From: Takakia lepidozioides
Taxonomy: Eukaryota > Streptophyta > Takakiopsida > Takakiales > Takakiaceae
Length of the DNA stretch: 64,000 nt
Direction of reading: 5' to 3'
NCBI GenBank assembly: GCA_030704615.1
Contig: CM060732.1
Span: forward strand, 806,001 to 870,000
Position numbers and translations under genes: made by a program
Shown: one piece after another, positions 1 to 10,269 of the stretch
Layout of the letters: each line of letters opens with the position of its first letter
How positions within the stretch are numbered: the stretch's first letter is position 1
Notes under the pieces: generated by a model
What the model saw: only the letters and a program-made list of their open reading frames with translations
Databases searched by the model: none
Told to the model about the DNA's origin: nothing

Positions 1-1
1 C

Positions 2-214
2 AGATGCATCCCGGTCAGTCGTCCCGTCAACACAGAGGCGCAGCACCAGGTCAATTGGATTTCCAGTGAGCTCGGCGCCACTCAAACTCTGCAGGCTACC
101 CCAGAGGAAGGTAGCTATGTAGTAATGACCCGACAGCAACGAGATACGCTAGGGAAAGGCCCTGGGTATGTGGCGTCGGAGTCAGCCACATCGGCATCAG
201 AACAGGAAATCTGA
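2..214 (+). CDS. 3' end of an unknown open frame entering from the left edge
   Basis: An open frame runs from the window edge to TGA at 212-214 (about 70 residues). It is polar and contains the segment YVVMTRQQRDTLGKGPG. I do not recognise a domain. Its position just upstream of a Ty3 LTR suggests it is retroelement internal sequence or sequence the element inserted into. The start is outside the window. Confidence 0.3.
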   Translation, partial: RCIPVSRPVNTEAQHQVNWISSELGATQTLQATPEEGSYVVMTRQQRDTLGKGPGYVASESATSASEQEI

Positions 215-471
215 ACTTTTAAGTCATGAAGTCATACGCACGGAAGGTGGCAGAAACTATACTTAGGGAGGAAGATGATACCCATCCCAACGAGAAGGAG
301 GTAGCATTTGCAGAGACCGAATCTCCGGCAGTCCGGCCAACCATTTCTCGGCCACTTTTGACATCCAGAACAAGATCCGGCCAATCGACTAGTAGCACCA
401 GCGAAGTTTCCCCCAAAAGGAGAACACACTCCACGATGCTTCACCGATTGAGTTGGAGCCATATAATCTAT
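215..471. other. unassigned spacer before LTR 1
   Basis: An 83-aa Ser/Arg/Thr-rich frame (226-477, plus) spans this stretch and stops just inside the LTR. Nothing in it is recognisable. There is no polypurine tract immediately before 472, which argues that the LTR starting there is a 5' LTR and this stretch is the insertion flank. Confidence 0.3.
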
Positions 472-1373
472 TGTTAGATGGCTTGTCTGGGAACTTAGAC
501 CATTTTATGGGTTCTTTGGGGTACCCTTAATTTTTGCCAGACTTACGGATGGTAGACCTAGACCAACAGAGGGGTAGACAGGTTTACACAGCCAGTCACA
601 GCCCGATACAGTCCGACACAGCCAGTCACAGCTAGTCACAGCCCGTCACAGTCTATCACAGCCCGACACAGTCCGACACAGCCAGTCACAGCTTGGCACA
701 ATCACAGCCCGACACAGTTTGGCACAGCCCGTCACAGCGTACATAGGAACGGTTATCATTGGCAGGGAACGACTATGTGGGAACGACATCTGCAAGGGAA
801 TTTACTCTTAGGTGACAATTAGTTAGTTAGGCGGTTAGAACAGCTTGGGATAAAATAGGCAGAGCAAGCATCATAGGGGACACTTCACGGGGCACTTCTT
901 GGTGATTCATGGAGAGAGAAGAGGTAGAGAGCAAGAACGGGAGCAAAGATGGTGAGCACGGTGAAGGAGGAGAGATGAACAGTAGATGTTTATTACATGC
1001 AAAGCTGTAGTGATACTGTAGAGCAAATTAAAGACACAATGGCTTTAGCCTGATACCTGATAAATCTTAATCTGATACTTATTCGAAACAATCACACTGT
1101 GTAGAGAGACATGAGTGAAGCTGTGGAATGAATGGATGAGTGAATGGAACCTGGTAGATACTGAAGGAATCTGATGCTTCAGTATACACAGTAAGGTAAT
1201 TGCTAACATGAAGGCAAGAAGGAATACAAATAGGAAGCACAACCATGATTCACTAGCTGTAGGTCATGATTGATTGTTCTGAGCGGGCTGAGTGCTTGGA
1301 GATATCCAACTCTTCTATCTTGGAGTTTCCACCTCGGATAGCGAAGGAATGGGTGAATAAAAGCCGCTTGACA
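472..1373 (+). mobile_element. 5' LTR of Ty3/gypsy element 1
   Basis: This 902-bp block starts TGTTAGATGG and ends GCCGCTTGACA. It is related along its length to the block at 30887-31825 (start TGTTAGAGGA, end GCCGCGCGACA) and, for its last ~320 bp, to the minus-strand fragment at 13898-14220. TG...CA ends, a PBS-like sequence right after it and no polypurine tract before it identify it as a 5' LTR. Divergence from the copy at 30887 is visible throughout (about a quarter of positions in the first 90 bp), so these are different family members rather than one fresh insertion. Confidence 0.85.
588..740. repeat. CAGTCACAGCC / CGACACAGTC minisatellite inside the LTR
   Basis: Runs of short 9-11 bp words (CAGTCACAGCC, CGACACAGTC and variants) are repeated about 14 times. 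The same words recur at the matching place in the second LTR (31008-31180), so the minisatellite is a family feature, perhaps in the LTR U3 region. Confidence 0.8.
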
Positions 1374-1961
1374 TTTGGCGACCATACTGGGGAACTGGGT
1401 CAAGAACAACAAAATGTGACAGGCATCTGGTGGGATCATGGTGGTTGGAGAATTAAAGAATTTGATGTGAATCAAATTCCCTGTGGAACTGAGAAAGAAA
1501 GGTTGTCCAAGCAATTCTTTCAGAGATTCTTGGAATTGCCAGACGGTTGCAAAGAAAACATTCTTAAGAGAGTGCATGATGTAGATCCTGAGTGGGGTCT
1601 GGAGAAAGGAGTGATAAAGATTTATCAGGTGGCCTATAGAGGGAGAGCAAGTTGGTTACCAACGCTGGCTTATGTGACAACGTTGCTATCCATTAAACGA
1701 GTGGAGTTTGAAGGTTGGGAGGAACGGAAAGTGAATGTTTACACTCATATGCATGAAGAGTTGGTATTGGTAAAGAATTGGATTCCTAAGGATATCATGT
1801 GGATCAAACTGACACCAAGAACAGCTTTTCAGACGTGCTTGCCATATGGTTATATGGTAACAGAGACCTCTAGTATAGCCAAGGGAGCATTGAAGCTTGA
1901 AAGAAATCCAGGCATATACGAGAGATATTACAGAAGAGAGTTCTGGTTATTGCCTCATTGA
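1374..1961 (+). CDS. unknown open frame directly downstream of the PBS
   Basis: An open frame continues out of the LTR through the PBS to a TGA ending at 1961, about 195 residues after the PBS. It is Trp/Tyr-rich (GIWWDHGGWRIKEF, GIYERYYRREFWLLPH) and carries no zinc knuckle or other gag hallmark I recognise. There is no clear start codon after the PBS. By position it would be the first internal ORF of the retroelement (gag place), but the sequence does not confirm that. Frames downstream are broken, so this may be a remnant. Confidence 0.35.
   Translation, partial: FGDHTGELGQEQQNVTGIWWDHGGWRIKEFDVNQIPCGTEKERLSKQFFQRFLELPDGCKENILKRVHDVDPEWGLEKGVIKIYQVAYRGRASWLPTLAYVTTLLSIKRVEFEGWEERKVNVYTHMHEELVLVKNWIPKDIMWIKLTPRTAFQTCLPYGYMVTETSSIAKGALKLERNPGIYERYYRREFWLLPH
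1376..1393 (+). promoter_or_regulatory. primer-binding site of Ty3 element 1
   Basis: TGGCGACCATACTGGGGA lies two bases after the LTR end. It has the TGGCG...GGGGA form of PBS sequences of large plant Ty3 elements of the Ogre/Athila type. I cannot assign the primer tRNA without a tRNA set. Confidence 0.6.
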
Positions 1962-2038
1962 AGATATGAAAGACATGGGACATGAGTGATGAAAGAGAAG
2001 CTAGACTTCAAAGATATTCAGTAAAAAGATAAAGTTAT

Positions 2039-2350
2039 TTGAAAGCTAATTATCCATATCTTTGGGAGAGAGGAATAGACATAGGAGAATCAATTGGACC
2101 TCTCACACCATTAAGATCGAAGAGTACATCACCTATACCGGAGGAACTAGAGTTGGATGCCACTCCTTCTTATTCTTTACAAGAAAGATTAAGGGAATTG
2201 GTACAGGAAGAAGATCAACCACGAGGTGAAAGATCTGAGGTACATCCCTGGATTAAAGATTTGACATAAATCTTTGATCAGAGTTGGCATGGAACACCCA
2301 AAGCAGGAACTCCAGTTTCTGAAGCACAAGACAAGGAAGGAGAGGAGGAT
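2039..2350 (+). pseudogene. polyprotein remnant upstream of reverse transcriptase
   Basis: A 76-aa frame (2039-2269), rich in Pro, Glu and Ser, reads into a stop. Its composition and place before the RT suggest a linker of the Ty3 polyprotein. No protease motif (DTG/DSG) is visible here, so the protease is missing or decayed. Confidence 0.35.
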
Positions 2351-4189
2351 GTGGCAGAGCCAACGGAGAGTTCAGGCCTAAGTTGTTTAAAAGGTATTTG
2401 CTGTGGTGTAGTAACAGCAACACCAATTGAGGGTGAAACAAGCAGTTACCCACCACATTTCTATGAAGAAAGAGAGGGAGAAATGGAAATCCTAGAAGAA
2501 CCAGCCACTGTGAGTTTACAGGATGAAGTAGTGACTGGTTGGACAATCACAGTTGATGACCAGGTGAGAGAAGTGAATGTGGGAACTGAGGAGGAACCGA
2601 GAATGGTGAAAGTAGGGGCTGACTTGGAGCCAGAATTCTTTGAGGAAGCTAAGAGTCTGTTCATCAAATACAAAGATGTATTTGCTTAGAGCTATGAGGA
2701 TCTGAAAGGGATACCACCTGAGATCTGTCAGCATAAGATTGAACTGGAACCAGGGTCAGTATCAATCAAACATGCAAGGTACAGAATGAATCCCAACTAT
2801 GCACAGAAGGTTGGGGAAGAGATCAAGAAGTTGGCTGAGGCTAAGTTCATATACCCGATAGAGTATACACATGGTTGTCACCCATTGTGATAGTTCCCAA
2901 GAAGAATGGTAAACTGAGAGTTTGTGTGAACTATAAGAAATTGAATGCTTAGAAAGATCCCTTTCCTTTGCCATTCACAGAAGCGGTGCTGGACACTGTG
3001 GCAGGCCATGAGATGTACTCATTCATGGATGGCTTCAGTGGGTATAACCAAGTGCAAGTGGCAGAAGAAGACCAAGGAAAGACAGCTTTCATCATAGACT
3101 GGGGTGCTTATGCATACAAAGTCATGCCTTTTGGACTTTGTAATGCACCAGCAAATTTTCAGAGAGTGATAAGTGAATTTTTCCATGAGTATCTGGATGA
3201 TTTCATGCAGATGTTCTTAGATGACTTTAGTGTGTACAGTTCTAAGAATGAGCACTTGCATAAATTGGAGTTATGTTTGGCCAGATGCAGGATGAGAGGT
3301 ATGGGCCTGAATCCAGAAAAATGTACTTTTTGTGTGAACTCAGGGGTACTTTTGGGACACATTGTGTGTAAGAGGGGACTGCTTGTGGATCCCAGAAAGA
3401 CAGAGGCTATTAAAGCCTCTCCGCCACCAGGAAATGTTAAGAGTCTAAGGAGATTCCTTGGACAAACCAGTTATTACAGAAGATTTGTCAAACGATATGC
3501 ACAGATAGCAGCACCATTGAGCAAGCTTCTGAAGAAAGATGCAGTGTTTGCATGGACAGCTAAATGTCAGCAGGCTTTTGAGGAACTTACATTGTCAGTA
3601 ACAACTACACCTGTGCTGATTAACCCTCACTAGCATGTAGTATTTTTATGTTCACTGTGATGCCTCAGGAGAAGCATTGGGAGCAATGTTAGCCCAAAAT
3701 GTTATAGGAAACATAGATTCATATGTGTACTATGCTAGCAGGTTGATGAACAGTGCTGAAAGGAACTATAGCACGACAATGATTTATGCAGTCAAGAAAT
3801 TCAGGCATTACTTATTGGGAAGAAAGTTCATGTTTTATGTGGATCATCGGGCTCTAATTTATCTGGTGAAAAAGCCTTTGATAAGTGGCAGGATAGCAAG
3901 ATGGTTAATAATCTTGCACGAGTTCGAGTTCGAGTTCGAAGTTGTTTACAAGCTTGGCCGTTTGCATCTTGTGGCAGATCATTTGTCACGCCTATCAACA
4001 GGAGAGCCCGCCATGGGAGTAGACGACCAACTACCTGATGCAAGTTTATTTGCAGTGGAGGTGCAGGGAAGTGCAGATGATTGGTTAGATTGGCAGTGGC
4101 CAATCAGATACTACCTTACTCATGGTCAGTGCCCACCTAGTTTATGGAAGGAGCAGAGGAAGAGAATAGCTATCAAGGCTTTACCTGAG
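2351..4189 (+). pseudogene. Ty3/gypsy pol: reverse transcriptase and RNase H, broken
   Basis: The frame from 2351 ends with the pre-RT segment SLFIKYKDVFA and a TAG at 2687 where related plant Ty3 proteins have Trp. RT then continues in pieces: IKHARYRMNPNYAQKV, a frameshift near 2868-2885, VPKKNGKLRVCVNYKKLNA, a TAG at 2950, then a long frame 2968-3633 with SFMDGFSGYNQVQ, MPFGLCNAPANFQR and the catalytic box FLDD (3211-3225). RNase H follows after another break (3640-4189): YASRLMNSAERNYS, FYVDHRALIYL, RLHLVADHLSRL. At least two stops and two frameshifts make it inactive. It is cut off at 4190, where an ATGAGC-rich transposon terminus begins, so the integrase is absent. Confidence 0.9.
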
Positions 4190-4265
4190 GTTAGCTATTT
4201 CATGCATGAGCATGAGCGCCATGAGCGCCATGAGTGGAGTAGCAAGACAATCGGTTTTCATGAGC
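4187..4265 (+). repeat. left terminal inverted repeat of element A
   Basis: GAGGTTAGCTATTTCATG is followed by repeated ATGAGC/CATGAG words and GGAGTAGCAAGACAATCGG. The same run occurs at the left end of element B (51009-51075). The first ~25 bp after GCTATTTCATG are the reverse complement of the right end at 24920-24953. Confidence 0.75.
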
Positions 4266-4674
4266 AGAAGTACAAATTTTGGAAATAAAAAATATTAAAA
4301 AATATATTTTAATGGAATGTGTCAGAGAAAACCAATATAATATTCATTGTTTGAAGTAAAAATTGTAGTTTTGAGAGCCGTGCTCATGATATTTCGTCTT
4401 CCGCTCATGCGAATTCCGAGCGACATCTGCAAAAATGGCGCCGAATTTCGCGGTAATCAGTTCCGCAACCGGAGACATCTGCGACATATTTTGCGGTAAT
4501 AGGTATCTCCGGCAAAAAATGGTGCCGAATTTCGCGGCTATAGGTCCCAACATGGCAGATGTGTAAGCCCAAAATTTGGAAATGTGGCACTGAATTTTGG
4601 TACATGGTGCCGGGGATTGCACAGATGTTGGGCAGTTCTTGGGCCATGTAACTAGAGATTCGGCGCCATTTTTT
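4266..4674. repeat. left subterminal region with GGCGCCGAATTTC motifs
   Basis: AT-rich sequence is followed by spaced copies of GGCGCCGAATTTCGCGG and its variants (for example near 4436, 4511 and 4660). It aligns with 51075-51500 of element B. At about 4675 it jumps straight into transposase exon 2, so the SWIM exon of the transposase is deleted in this unit. Confidence 0.7.
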
Positions 4675-6630
4675 CAGACATCGGACTTGCGGTGCTCGAC
4701 GAGACCTCCTCGGGCAACATCACGGGACCACGAGGGAGCATGCGAATTTCTTGTCAGCTCGCATGAATCCTCTTCTCCGCCAGGTGCCTTGTCAAGTCTT
4801 CGTCTCACTGGACGGGTGCAAACATCTCCTTCCAAGTGTTGGCCACTTCGAAGCAATGGTGTGTCCCACTGTTTCCCTTCCAAGAACTCGTTGTACCTGC
4901 ATTGCTGCATAATTGACTTCACAATGTCCTCCGTTGTGGCAGTGAAGATGTCCACCAGATGCGCCGCAGAGGAGGCACGCCCGGAAGAATGTACTGATTC
5001 GGCCATGTTTGTTATTGGCATGTCGGTGTCGGAGTCAAGACACATTTCCTGCACATGCACATGTTGAGGTTACAAGCAAATTACAAATAATGAGTAGCTA
5101 GCATAATATTGAACGGGACGCAAATTCGTCCAACTCACCTACCGCATATAGTCGCCGAACTGGAGGAAACGATAATGCCACCATGCTAGCCAACTGACCA
5201 TTGCTCCCTCGTCTGATTTCTTTACAGCACCTGACGTTGTCCACCAAGCCCGTATACATGCAAACTGTGTCTCTGCATCATCCAAGGTGGGAGCACGCTT
5301 CCACGCAAGACACATGGAACGGTGCTCCTCTCTGAAAGCTGGCGCCACGAGCCTGGTTGTGTACTACGACAAGCTCTGCAAAAAATGGAACCCACAAGAT
5401 CTCTCCTTGCTTTTCATTGGAACATTGGGGTCTTCCCCGTACACCCTTCGGATGGTAGCCCAATTTGCTTGTGCGTTGTCCGCCATGAAACCATGGAAAT
5501 TGGGAGGGGGCAATCCTGCCCTGGCCATCTGTTCGTTTATTCCCTACCAAAGAAGCATCTCCGATTGTGTGTCCTCTCCTTTCATCTCACAAATAACAAT
5601 TGTCATTAGCATCCTGCAGTGGGTGTCGTAGACATGTGCACCCATTGTCACCCCACTGGTGATTTGTAATTTGCTTGATATGGTCGAACATGACCCAACT
5701 GTTTGACAAGTCCCCACTCGTCATCCGGTGGACCAGTTCGACGCCGTTGCGAGGCCCACACGTTGATATTTTGAATACGAAACAACGATCTGCCTCAATC
5801 CCTTGTCCTGGAAACCTACTTCCATGAATGTAGTCATATCCATATCGTCGCTTCACCTCCAGAATGGAGTGCATATCCAAGCCACGCCAATTCTCTGTTT
5901 GCAGGAGACAATGTGGTTTCGGACATTCGGTGAACAGACGTGGAACACTGACTCCAGCAATGCCTCCATTTCCTTCTCATCGAGAGGAACTCTGTCGGAG
6001 CCGTCTTCCGACATAATTCTGGCCAATGCCATCTTATGGGCGGCCTGCAGCTGTATCGTTTTGGGTTTGGCACCAGGTCTCAACTTAACCTCCTCCTGCA
6101 CGAGCTGCTCTGCCTCGTGGGCAGCCTCCCGCGAGTTCCCCCTCGCCAATTTGTGACAATGGGAACCAACGTGTATGCAAGCTCGTGTGAGGTCAGGGAA
6201 ACGGTGCAACACATAGAACTGCTTGGCATTACAAACAGACATGCAATGTGGTGGTTCTTTGCAATGCGCACACTTAAATGTGGAGTTTGGAACCTTCTCC
6301 TGAGCTCGAAATGGTTGATGAGCTATGCCTGTCCAATCCGTCTCGTTCCTGTGACCTCTGGATTTAAAGTGGAAGCAAGTTGAAGATAAACACCGCAACG
6401 CGCCCGCACAAACAACGTAGCGCACCCGCACACCATCAAGCATCTTCATGCTAGTGGTTTTGGTGACGCACCAAGGATGACCGTCATGTTTCCTATCCAT
6501 ATCTGTCAACATTCCGGACGCCCTCGAATAGTCCGTTCAAGGAGGGAACTCAAAGAAGATATTACCGTCGACGTCTGCGGGAAGGCATGTAACGGATTTA
6601 ATTGCGAACTTGCTGTAGTCTAAGAATGCG
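4674..6630 (-). pseudogene. MULE-like transposase remnant (unit A1)
   Basis: Minus-strand fragments match the intact exon of element B. Exon 2 (4674-5060) carries QEMCLDSDTDMPITNMAESV. Exon 1 fragments (5139-6512) carry the DDE region with YMREVS-type end near 5145 and the Cys cluster (CAGALRC, CAHCKEPPHC). Frames change repeatedly, for example near 5640 and 5880. At 6607-6630 the coding sequence is joined to sequence that in A2 lies in the 5' leader, so the first ~230 codons are deleted. The 3' SWIM exon is also missing. Not functional. Confidence 0.85.
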
Positions 6631-7024
6631 GCCCCTGGCCTTTGCGCAATAACTGCCAACGGTATGCAGTCAGAAGGTATATGACCAGTGCAGATGCGCT
6701 GCACAAACCAATAATTGTGGCGTCTGACAAGAAGCGTGGGGGGGCGAGCGTGCAAGCACCTTCCCCATGGACAGAGGGAACTGACAGAGGTGGCATTCTA
6801 GTGGGTCTGATTGCAAGATTGAGTGCGAGACCCTCGCTGCCAAAAGTCAACATTCAACAAAATGCAACATTGCACAAAAAGTGGAACTTTGGTTTAAAGG
6901 AGACATTTTTATTAATAATGAACTGTGACAAGTATGCATGCCCTCACAAACCGAGGGAAGCCAAAAGTATGCATGCAATCCATGCTCCGGTAAGTTGGGA
7001 ATTTGCTCCCGTGTTGCACTGTTC
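6631..7024. other. leader sequence and possible 3' part of the A1-specific gene
   Basis: Positions 6631-6676 (GAATGCGGCCCCTGG..., GGTATGCAGTCAGAA) match the 5' leader of the A2 and B transposase genes (17152 and 55575). From 6677 on the sequence is unique to A1. Short minus frames occur, but none is recognisable. Confidence 0.4.
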
Positions 7025-7591
7025 TCACCAAGAAGTTGGAACCTCGATTGGCCTCTCAACAAGTTCATGACTGACAGGGTGTCGGTAGGTGAAGACAATG
7101 GATGCACCCCGTTCGCCTTTGGTGTAGTGGACAACGGTGTCATGTCCTCCGATATATGCAGTATCGTAAATCGAGATCTTTGTTGTGGAGACTCTATGTC
7201 CATAGGACTCATCCTCGTAGCTTATGAGAATGTCCCCATACACTGTTTGCGATGGAATCCTCTCTGGCATGTACGTACACCCGATGCAATCCTCGTAGGC
7301 CCACTGGCAGCACCTCCAATGATGTAGGAAGGCCATGCGGTTTTTGGGGATGTTCCATGCTGGCGGAAACTGCAGATCAACGATTCGCAGGCACCAAAGC
7401 CGCGCAAGCCCGTCCCGACGAGGCTGATCGTGGAGACCAGTAAGGTACTCAAGAGCGGACAGGCGCACCCTCCTCTGCTGAGAGTGGTCTATCCAATCCT
7501 GCAGGTATATGAAAATATCCCCTGACTTGGGCGAGAAGTCCCACGGGGTGAGATGCTTGTTTGGGCAGTTGCTGGGATCCCGGCACGCCAT
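7025..7591 (-). CDS. unknown protein, gene unique to unit A1
   Basis: A 188-aa minus-strand frame starts at an ATG (7591) with MACRDPSNCPNKHLTPWDF. It contains a Trp/Cys-rich middle (FLHHWRCCQWAYEDCIGC) and a beta-rich C-terminal half (YGDILISYEDESYGHRV). A plausible splice donor follows the last conserved-looking residues (CTTG|GTGAGA at about 7035), so the stop at 7025 may lie in an intron and the gene may extend toward 6640. I recognise no family. Units A2 and B have no counterpart: A1 diverges from them at about 6677 and rejoins at the satellite near 7790. It may be captured host sequence or a real accessory gene. A TATA-like TATATTAAAT lies upstream near 7755. Confidence 0.5.
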   Translation of the reverse strand: MACRDPSNCPNKHLTPWDFSPKSGDIFIYLQDWIDHSQQRRVRLSALEYLTGLHDQPRRDGLARLWCLRIVDLQFPPAWNIPKNRMAFLHHWRCCQWAYEDCIGCTYMPERIPSQTVYGDILISYEDESYGHRVSTTKISIYDTAYIGGHDTVVHYTKGERGASIVFTYRHPVSHELVERPIEVPTSW

Positions 7592-7789
7592 CGCCGACTA
7601 TTGAAAGGGCTACCAGAGGGTGCACAGGGAAGGGGGAGTGTGGGGAAGTTGAAGTGAGAGGAGCTTGAAGCGAGCAAGTGTTGTTGTTGTCTCGGTTTGA
7701 AACGTGTGGGTCACGAGCGAAGGTCGGGCAAGTGGCAGAAAAAGAGCAACATTTAATATAGCCGTACCCAGGAATGAGGGGCAGAATTT
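7592..7789 (-). promoter_or_regulatory. upstream region of the A1-specific minus gene
   Basis: This stretch between the ATG at 7591 and the satellite array contains the minus-strand TATA-like sequence GCTATATTAAAT (about 7750-7762), roughly 160 bp upstream of the start codon. It is a reasonable core promoter position, but nothing else supports it. Confidence 0.3.
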
Positions 7790-9590
7790 AATTCGACATG
7801 GCGTCAAATCGGAGGGTGACGACACCTGGCCGACAGAGAACATCCCACGGATGGAAAAATGACACCGAATTTCCATACGAGGCCCGTCACATGAAGTCGT
7901 CTCGGGGGGAGAGGCCGACACCTGGCCGACAGAGAACTTCCCTCGGATGGAAAAACGGCGCCGAATCTCCATCCGAGGCCGTTCGGATGAAGTTGTCTCG
8001 GGGGGAGAGGCCGACACCTGGCCTACAAAGAATATCCCCCGGATGGCAAAACGGCGCCGAATTTCCATACGAGGCCCGTCGGATGAAGTCGTCTCGGGGG
8101 GAGAGGTCGACACCTGGCCGACAGAGAACATCCCTCGGATGAAAAAACATACAAATCAACAGGCCACAAGTGCCAATCATGGATCCATGCTTTGTCCAGA
8201 TCAGGAGGTTGATGACAACAGTCAACAGCTTATTCACCACACCCAGCACGGTGAAGCCAGTGGCTGATATTGTCCTGCGGCAGGAGAAGCCAAAAAAGGA
8301 GATTGCCAGACCAAATGCGCAAGACAGACCCACTGGCAGCCACATCCTGAGAGAGAGCCAGTCCAGGGAGAGGTTGTCAGTCCCGTTCTTCAGCTGCATG
8401 CCTCCCCCATCAGCAGAAGCTCCAAAGGAAGAGGAGGAGTGCTTCCAAGTTGTTGTACAGCACCAAGCCCCATGTGTTTAGTCCCACTGTCATCACGATG
8501 TGCTTCACGTACGCCAAATTTCCATCTGAGGCCGTTTGGATGAAGTCATCTCGTGGGGAGAGTCCGACACCTGCCCAGAGAACATCCCCCGGATGGAAAA
8601 ACGGCGCCGAATTTCCATACGAGGCCCGTCGGATGAAGTCGTCTCGGGGGGAGAGGCCGACACCTGCCCAACAGAGAACATCCCTCGGATGGAAAAACGG
8701 CGCCGAATTTCCATCTGAGGCCGTTCGGAGAAGTCGTCTCGTGGGAGAGGACGACACCTGCCCGACAGAGAACATCCCCCGGATGGAAAAACGGCGCCGA
8801 ATTTCCATCTGAGGCCGTTCGGATGAAGTCGTCTCATGGGGAAAGGACGACACCTGCCCGACAAAGAATATCCCTCGGATGGAAAAATGGCACCGAATTT
8901 CCATCCGAGGCCGTTCGGATGAAGTTGTCTCGGGGGGAGAGGCCGACACCTGGCCGACAGAGAGCATCCCCCGGATGGAAAAACGGTGCCGAATTTCCAT
9001 ACGAGGCCCGTCGGATGAAGTCGTCTCGGGGGGAGAGGCCGACACCTGCCCTACAAAGAATATCCCTCGGATGGAAAAACGGCGCCGAATTTCCATCCGA
9101 GGCCGTTCGGGTGAAGTCGTCTCCTGGGGAGAGGCCGACACCTGGCCGACAGAGAATATCCCTTGGATGAAAAAAAGCGCCCGAATTTCCATCCGAGGCT
9201 GTTCGGATGAAGTCGTCTCGGGGGGAGAGGCCGACACCTGGCCGACAGAGAACATCCCCCGGTTGGGAAAATGGCGCCGAATTTCCATACGAGGCCCGTC
9301 GGATGAAGTCGTCTCGGGGGGAGAGGCCGACACCTGGCCGACAGAGAACATCCCCCGGATGGAAAAACGGCGCCGAATTTCCATACAAGGCCTGTCGGAT
9401 GAAGTCGTCTCGGGGGGAGAGGCCGACATCTGGCCGACAGAGAACATCCCTCGGATGGAAAAACGGCGCCGTATTTCCATCCAAGGCCGCACGGATGGAG
9501 TCGTCTCGGGGGGAGTGGCCGAAAGAGATCATGTGCAGGATGGAAAAACGGCGCCGAATATCCATCAACAGACGCCCGTATTGACCCTTC
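7790..9590. repeat. 96-bp palindrome-bearing satellite array (unit A1)
   Basis: About 14 tandem units of 95-96 bp occur in two blocks (four at 7790-8142 and ten at 8516-9560). Each unit has a near-perfect palindrome made of GGATGGAAAAACGGC and GCCGAATTTCCATCC, plus the spacer GGGAGAGGCCGACACCTG. Because 96 is divisible by three and stops are few, long spurious frames appear on both strands. The array takes the place of the divergent intergenic region in A2 and B and is more homogeneous than there. Confidence 0.95.
8145..8515 (-). pseudogene. captured fragment of a GONST3-like nucleotide-sugar transporter
   Basis: Minus-strand sequence inside the satellite reads AYVKHIVMTVGLNTWG, LVLYNNLEALLLF, then after a frameshift near 8410-8425 GMQLKNGTDNLSLDWLSLRM, VGLSCAFGLAISFFGFSCRR, ISATGFTVLGVVNKLLTVVI and NLLIWTKH...GTCGLLICM. 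This matches my knowledge of the C-terminal membrane segments of plant Golgi GDP-sugar transporters of the GONST3/GONST4 group (drug/metabolite transporter superfamily). It has no introns, lacks the N-terminal half, and is bounded on both sides by broken halves of one satellite unit. It therefore looks like a transduplicated host gene fragment, not a working gene. Confidence 0.75.
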
Positions 9591-9699
9591 ATCAACAATT
9601 TTCATTCGTTTTTCGCATTTTTTTGTCTAATCAGTCACTCAACTTAGAGTTTTTCGCTTGCGGTCCACTTTATGGCGTGTTATGCCCACCAATGTCGTC
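9591..9699. other. short spacer between two satellite types
   Basis: AT-rich sequence with no repeat unit and no frame of note; nothing further is seen. Confidence 0.4.
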
Positions 9700-10015
9700 C
9701 GGTAGAGACAAATTCGGTGCCGGATTTCCATCCATGAGGTGGACCGACCTACTTGCAGGATGGAAATTCGGCGCCGGTTTTCCATCCGGCCGCGCTCCCG
9801 CTTGCTTGCAGGATGGAAATTCGTCGCCGGTTTGCCATCCGGCCGCGCTCCCGCTTGCCTGCAGGATGGAAATTCGGCGCCGGTTTTCCATCCTGCAACG
9901 CTCCGATTTACCTGCAGGATGGAAATTCGGCGCCGGTTTTCCATCCGGCCGAGCTCCGACTTGCCTGCAGGATGGAAATTCTGTGCCGGTTTTCCATCCG
10001 GCTGCTTTTGGATGA
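9700..10015. repeat. second palindromic array (GGCGCCGG type)
   Basis: About five ~65-bp units read CAGGATGGAAATTCGGCGCC then GGTTTTCCATCCGG, with CGCTCCCGCTTGCCTG spacers. This is a variant of the same GGCGCC-centred palindrome. A corresponding second block exists at 18180-18560 and 56600-57215 just upstream of the ParB-methyltransferase genes. Confidence 0.85.
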
Positions 10016-10171
10016 GAACGTCTCGGGCGGAGGGAGGGCCACGGTGCCTCCCACTTCATCCGCTGAATGGAAATTCGGCGCCATTTTTTCCATCCAGCTG
10101 GCTGTTGATGAAATCTCGGGGGGAGGGTGGGCCAAGTGGCGCCTGTGGACGACCTCCATACCTACATTTAA

Positions 10172-10215
10172 GGGCGCAGTTGCGTATTAAATGTCCTCCG
10201 CCGTCTGTTTTGAAC
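10172..10215 (+). promoter_or_regulatory. conserved promoter segment upstream of the plus-strand gene
   Basis: GTATTAAATGTCCTCCGCC followed by GTCTGTTTT matches GCATTAAATGTCCACCGCC at 18576 and 57227, in each case just after the palindromic array and before the plus-strand gene. It is the only non-repeat stretch conserved in all three units there. It probably holds the TATA-like element (TTAAAT) and transcription start. Confidence 0.5.
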
Positions 10216-10269
10216 CGGATGGTCCGCACAGATACCGCGCTTGCTTCCCGGATACGCGCCGGAAAGGGG

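Noticed and set aside
7790-9590. CRISPR-like array
   Set aside because: Repeats are contiguous 96-bp tandem units with no unique spacers, in eukaryotic transposon context.
8410-10015. Long open frames in the satellite (for example 8410-9492 minus and 8879-10015 plus, 360-378 residues)
   Set aside because: They are made of the 96-bp repeat, whose length is a multiple of three and which has few stops; frames are open on both strands at once and only repeat one peptide.
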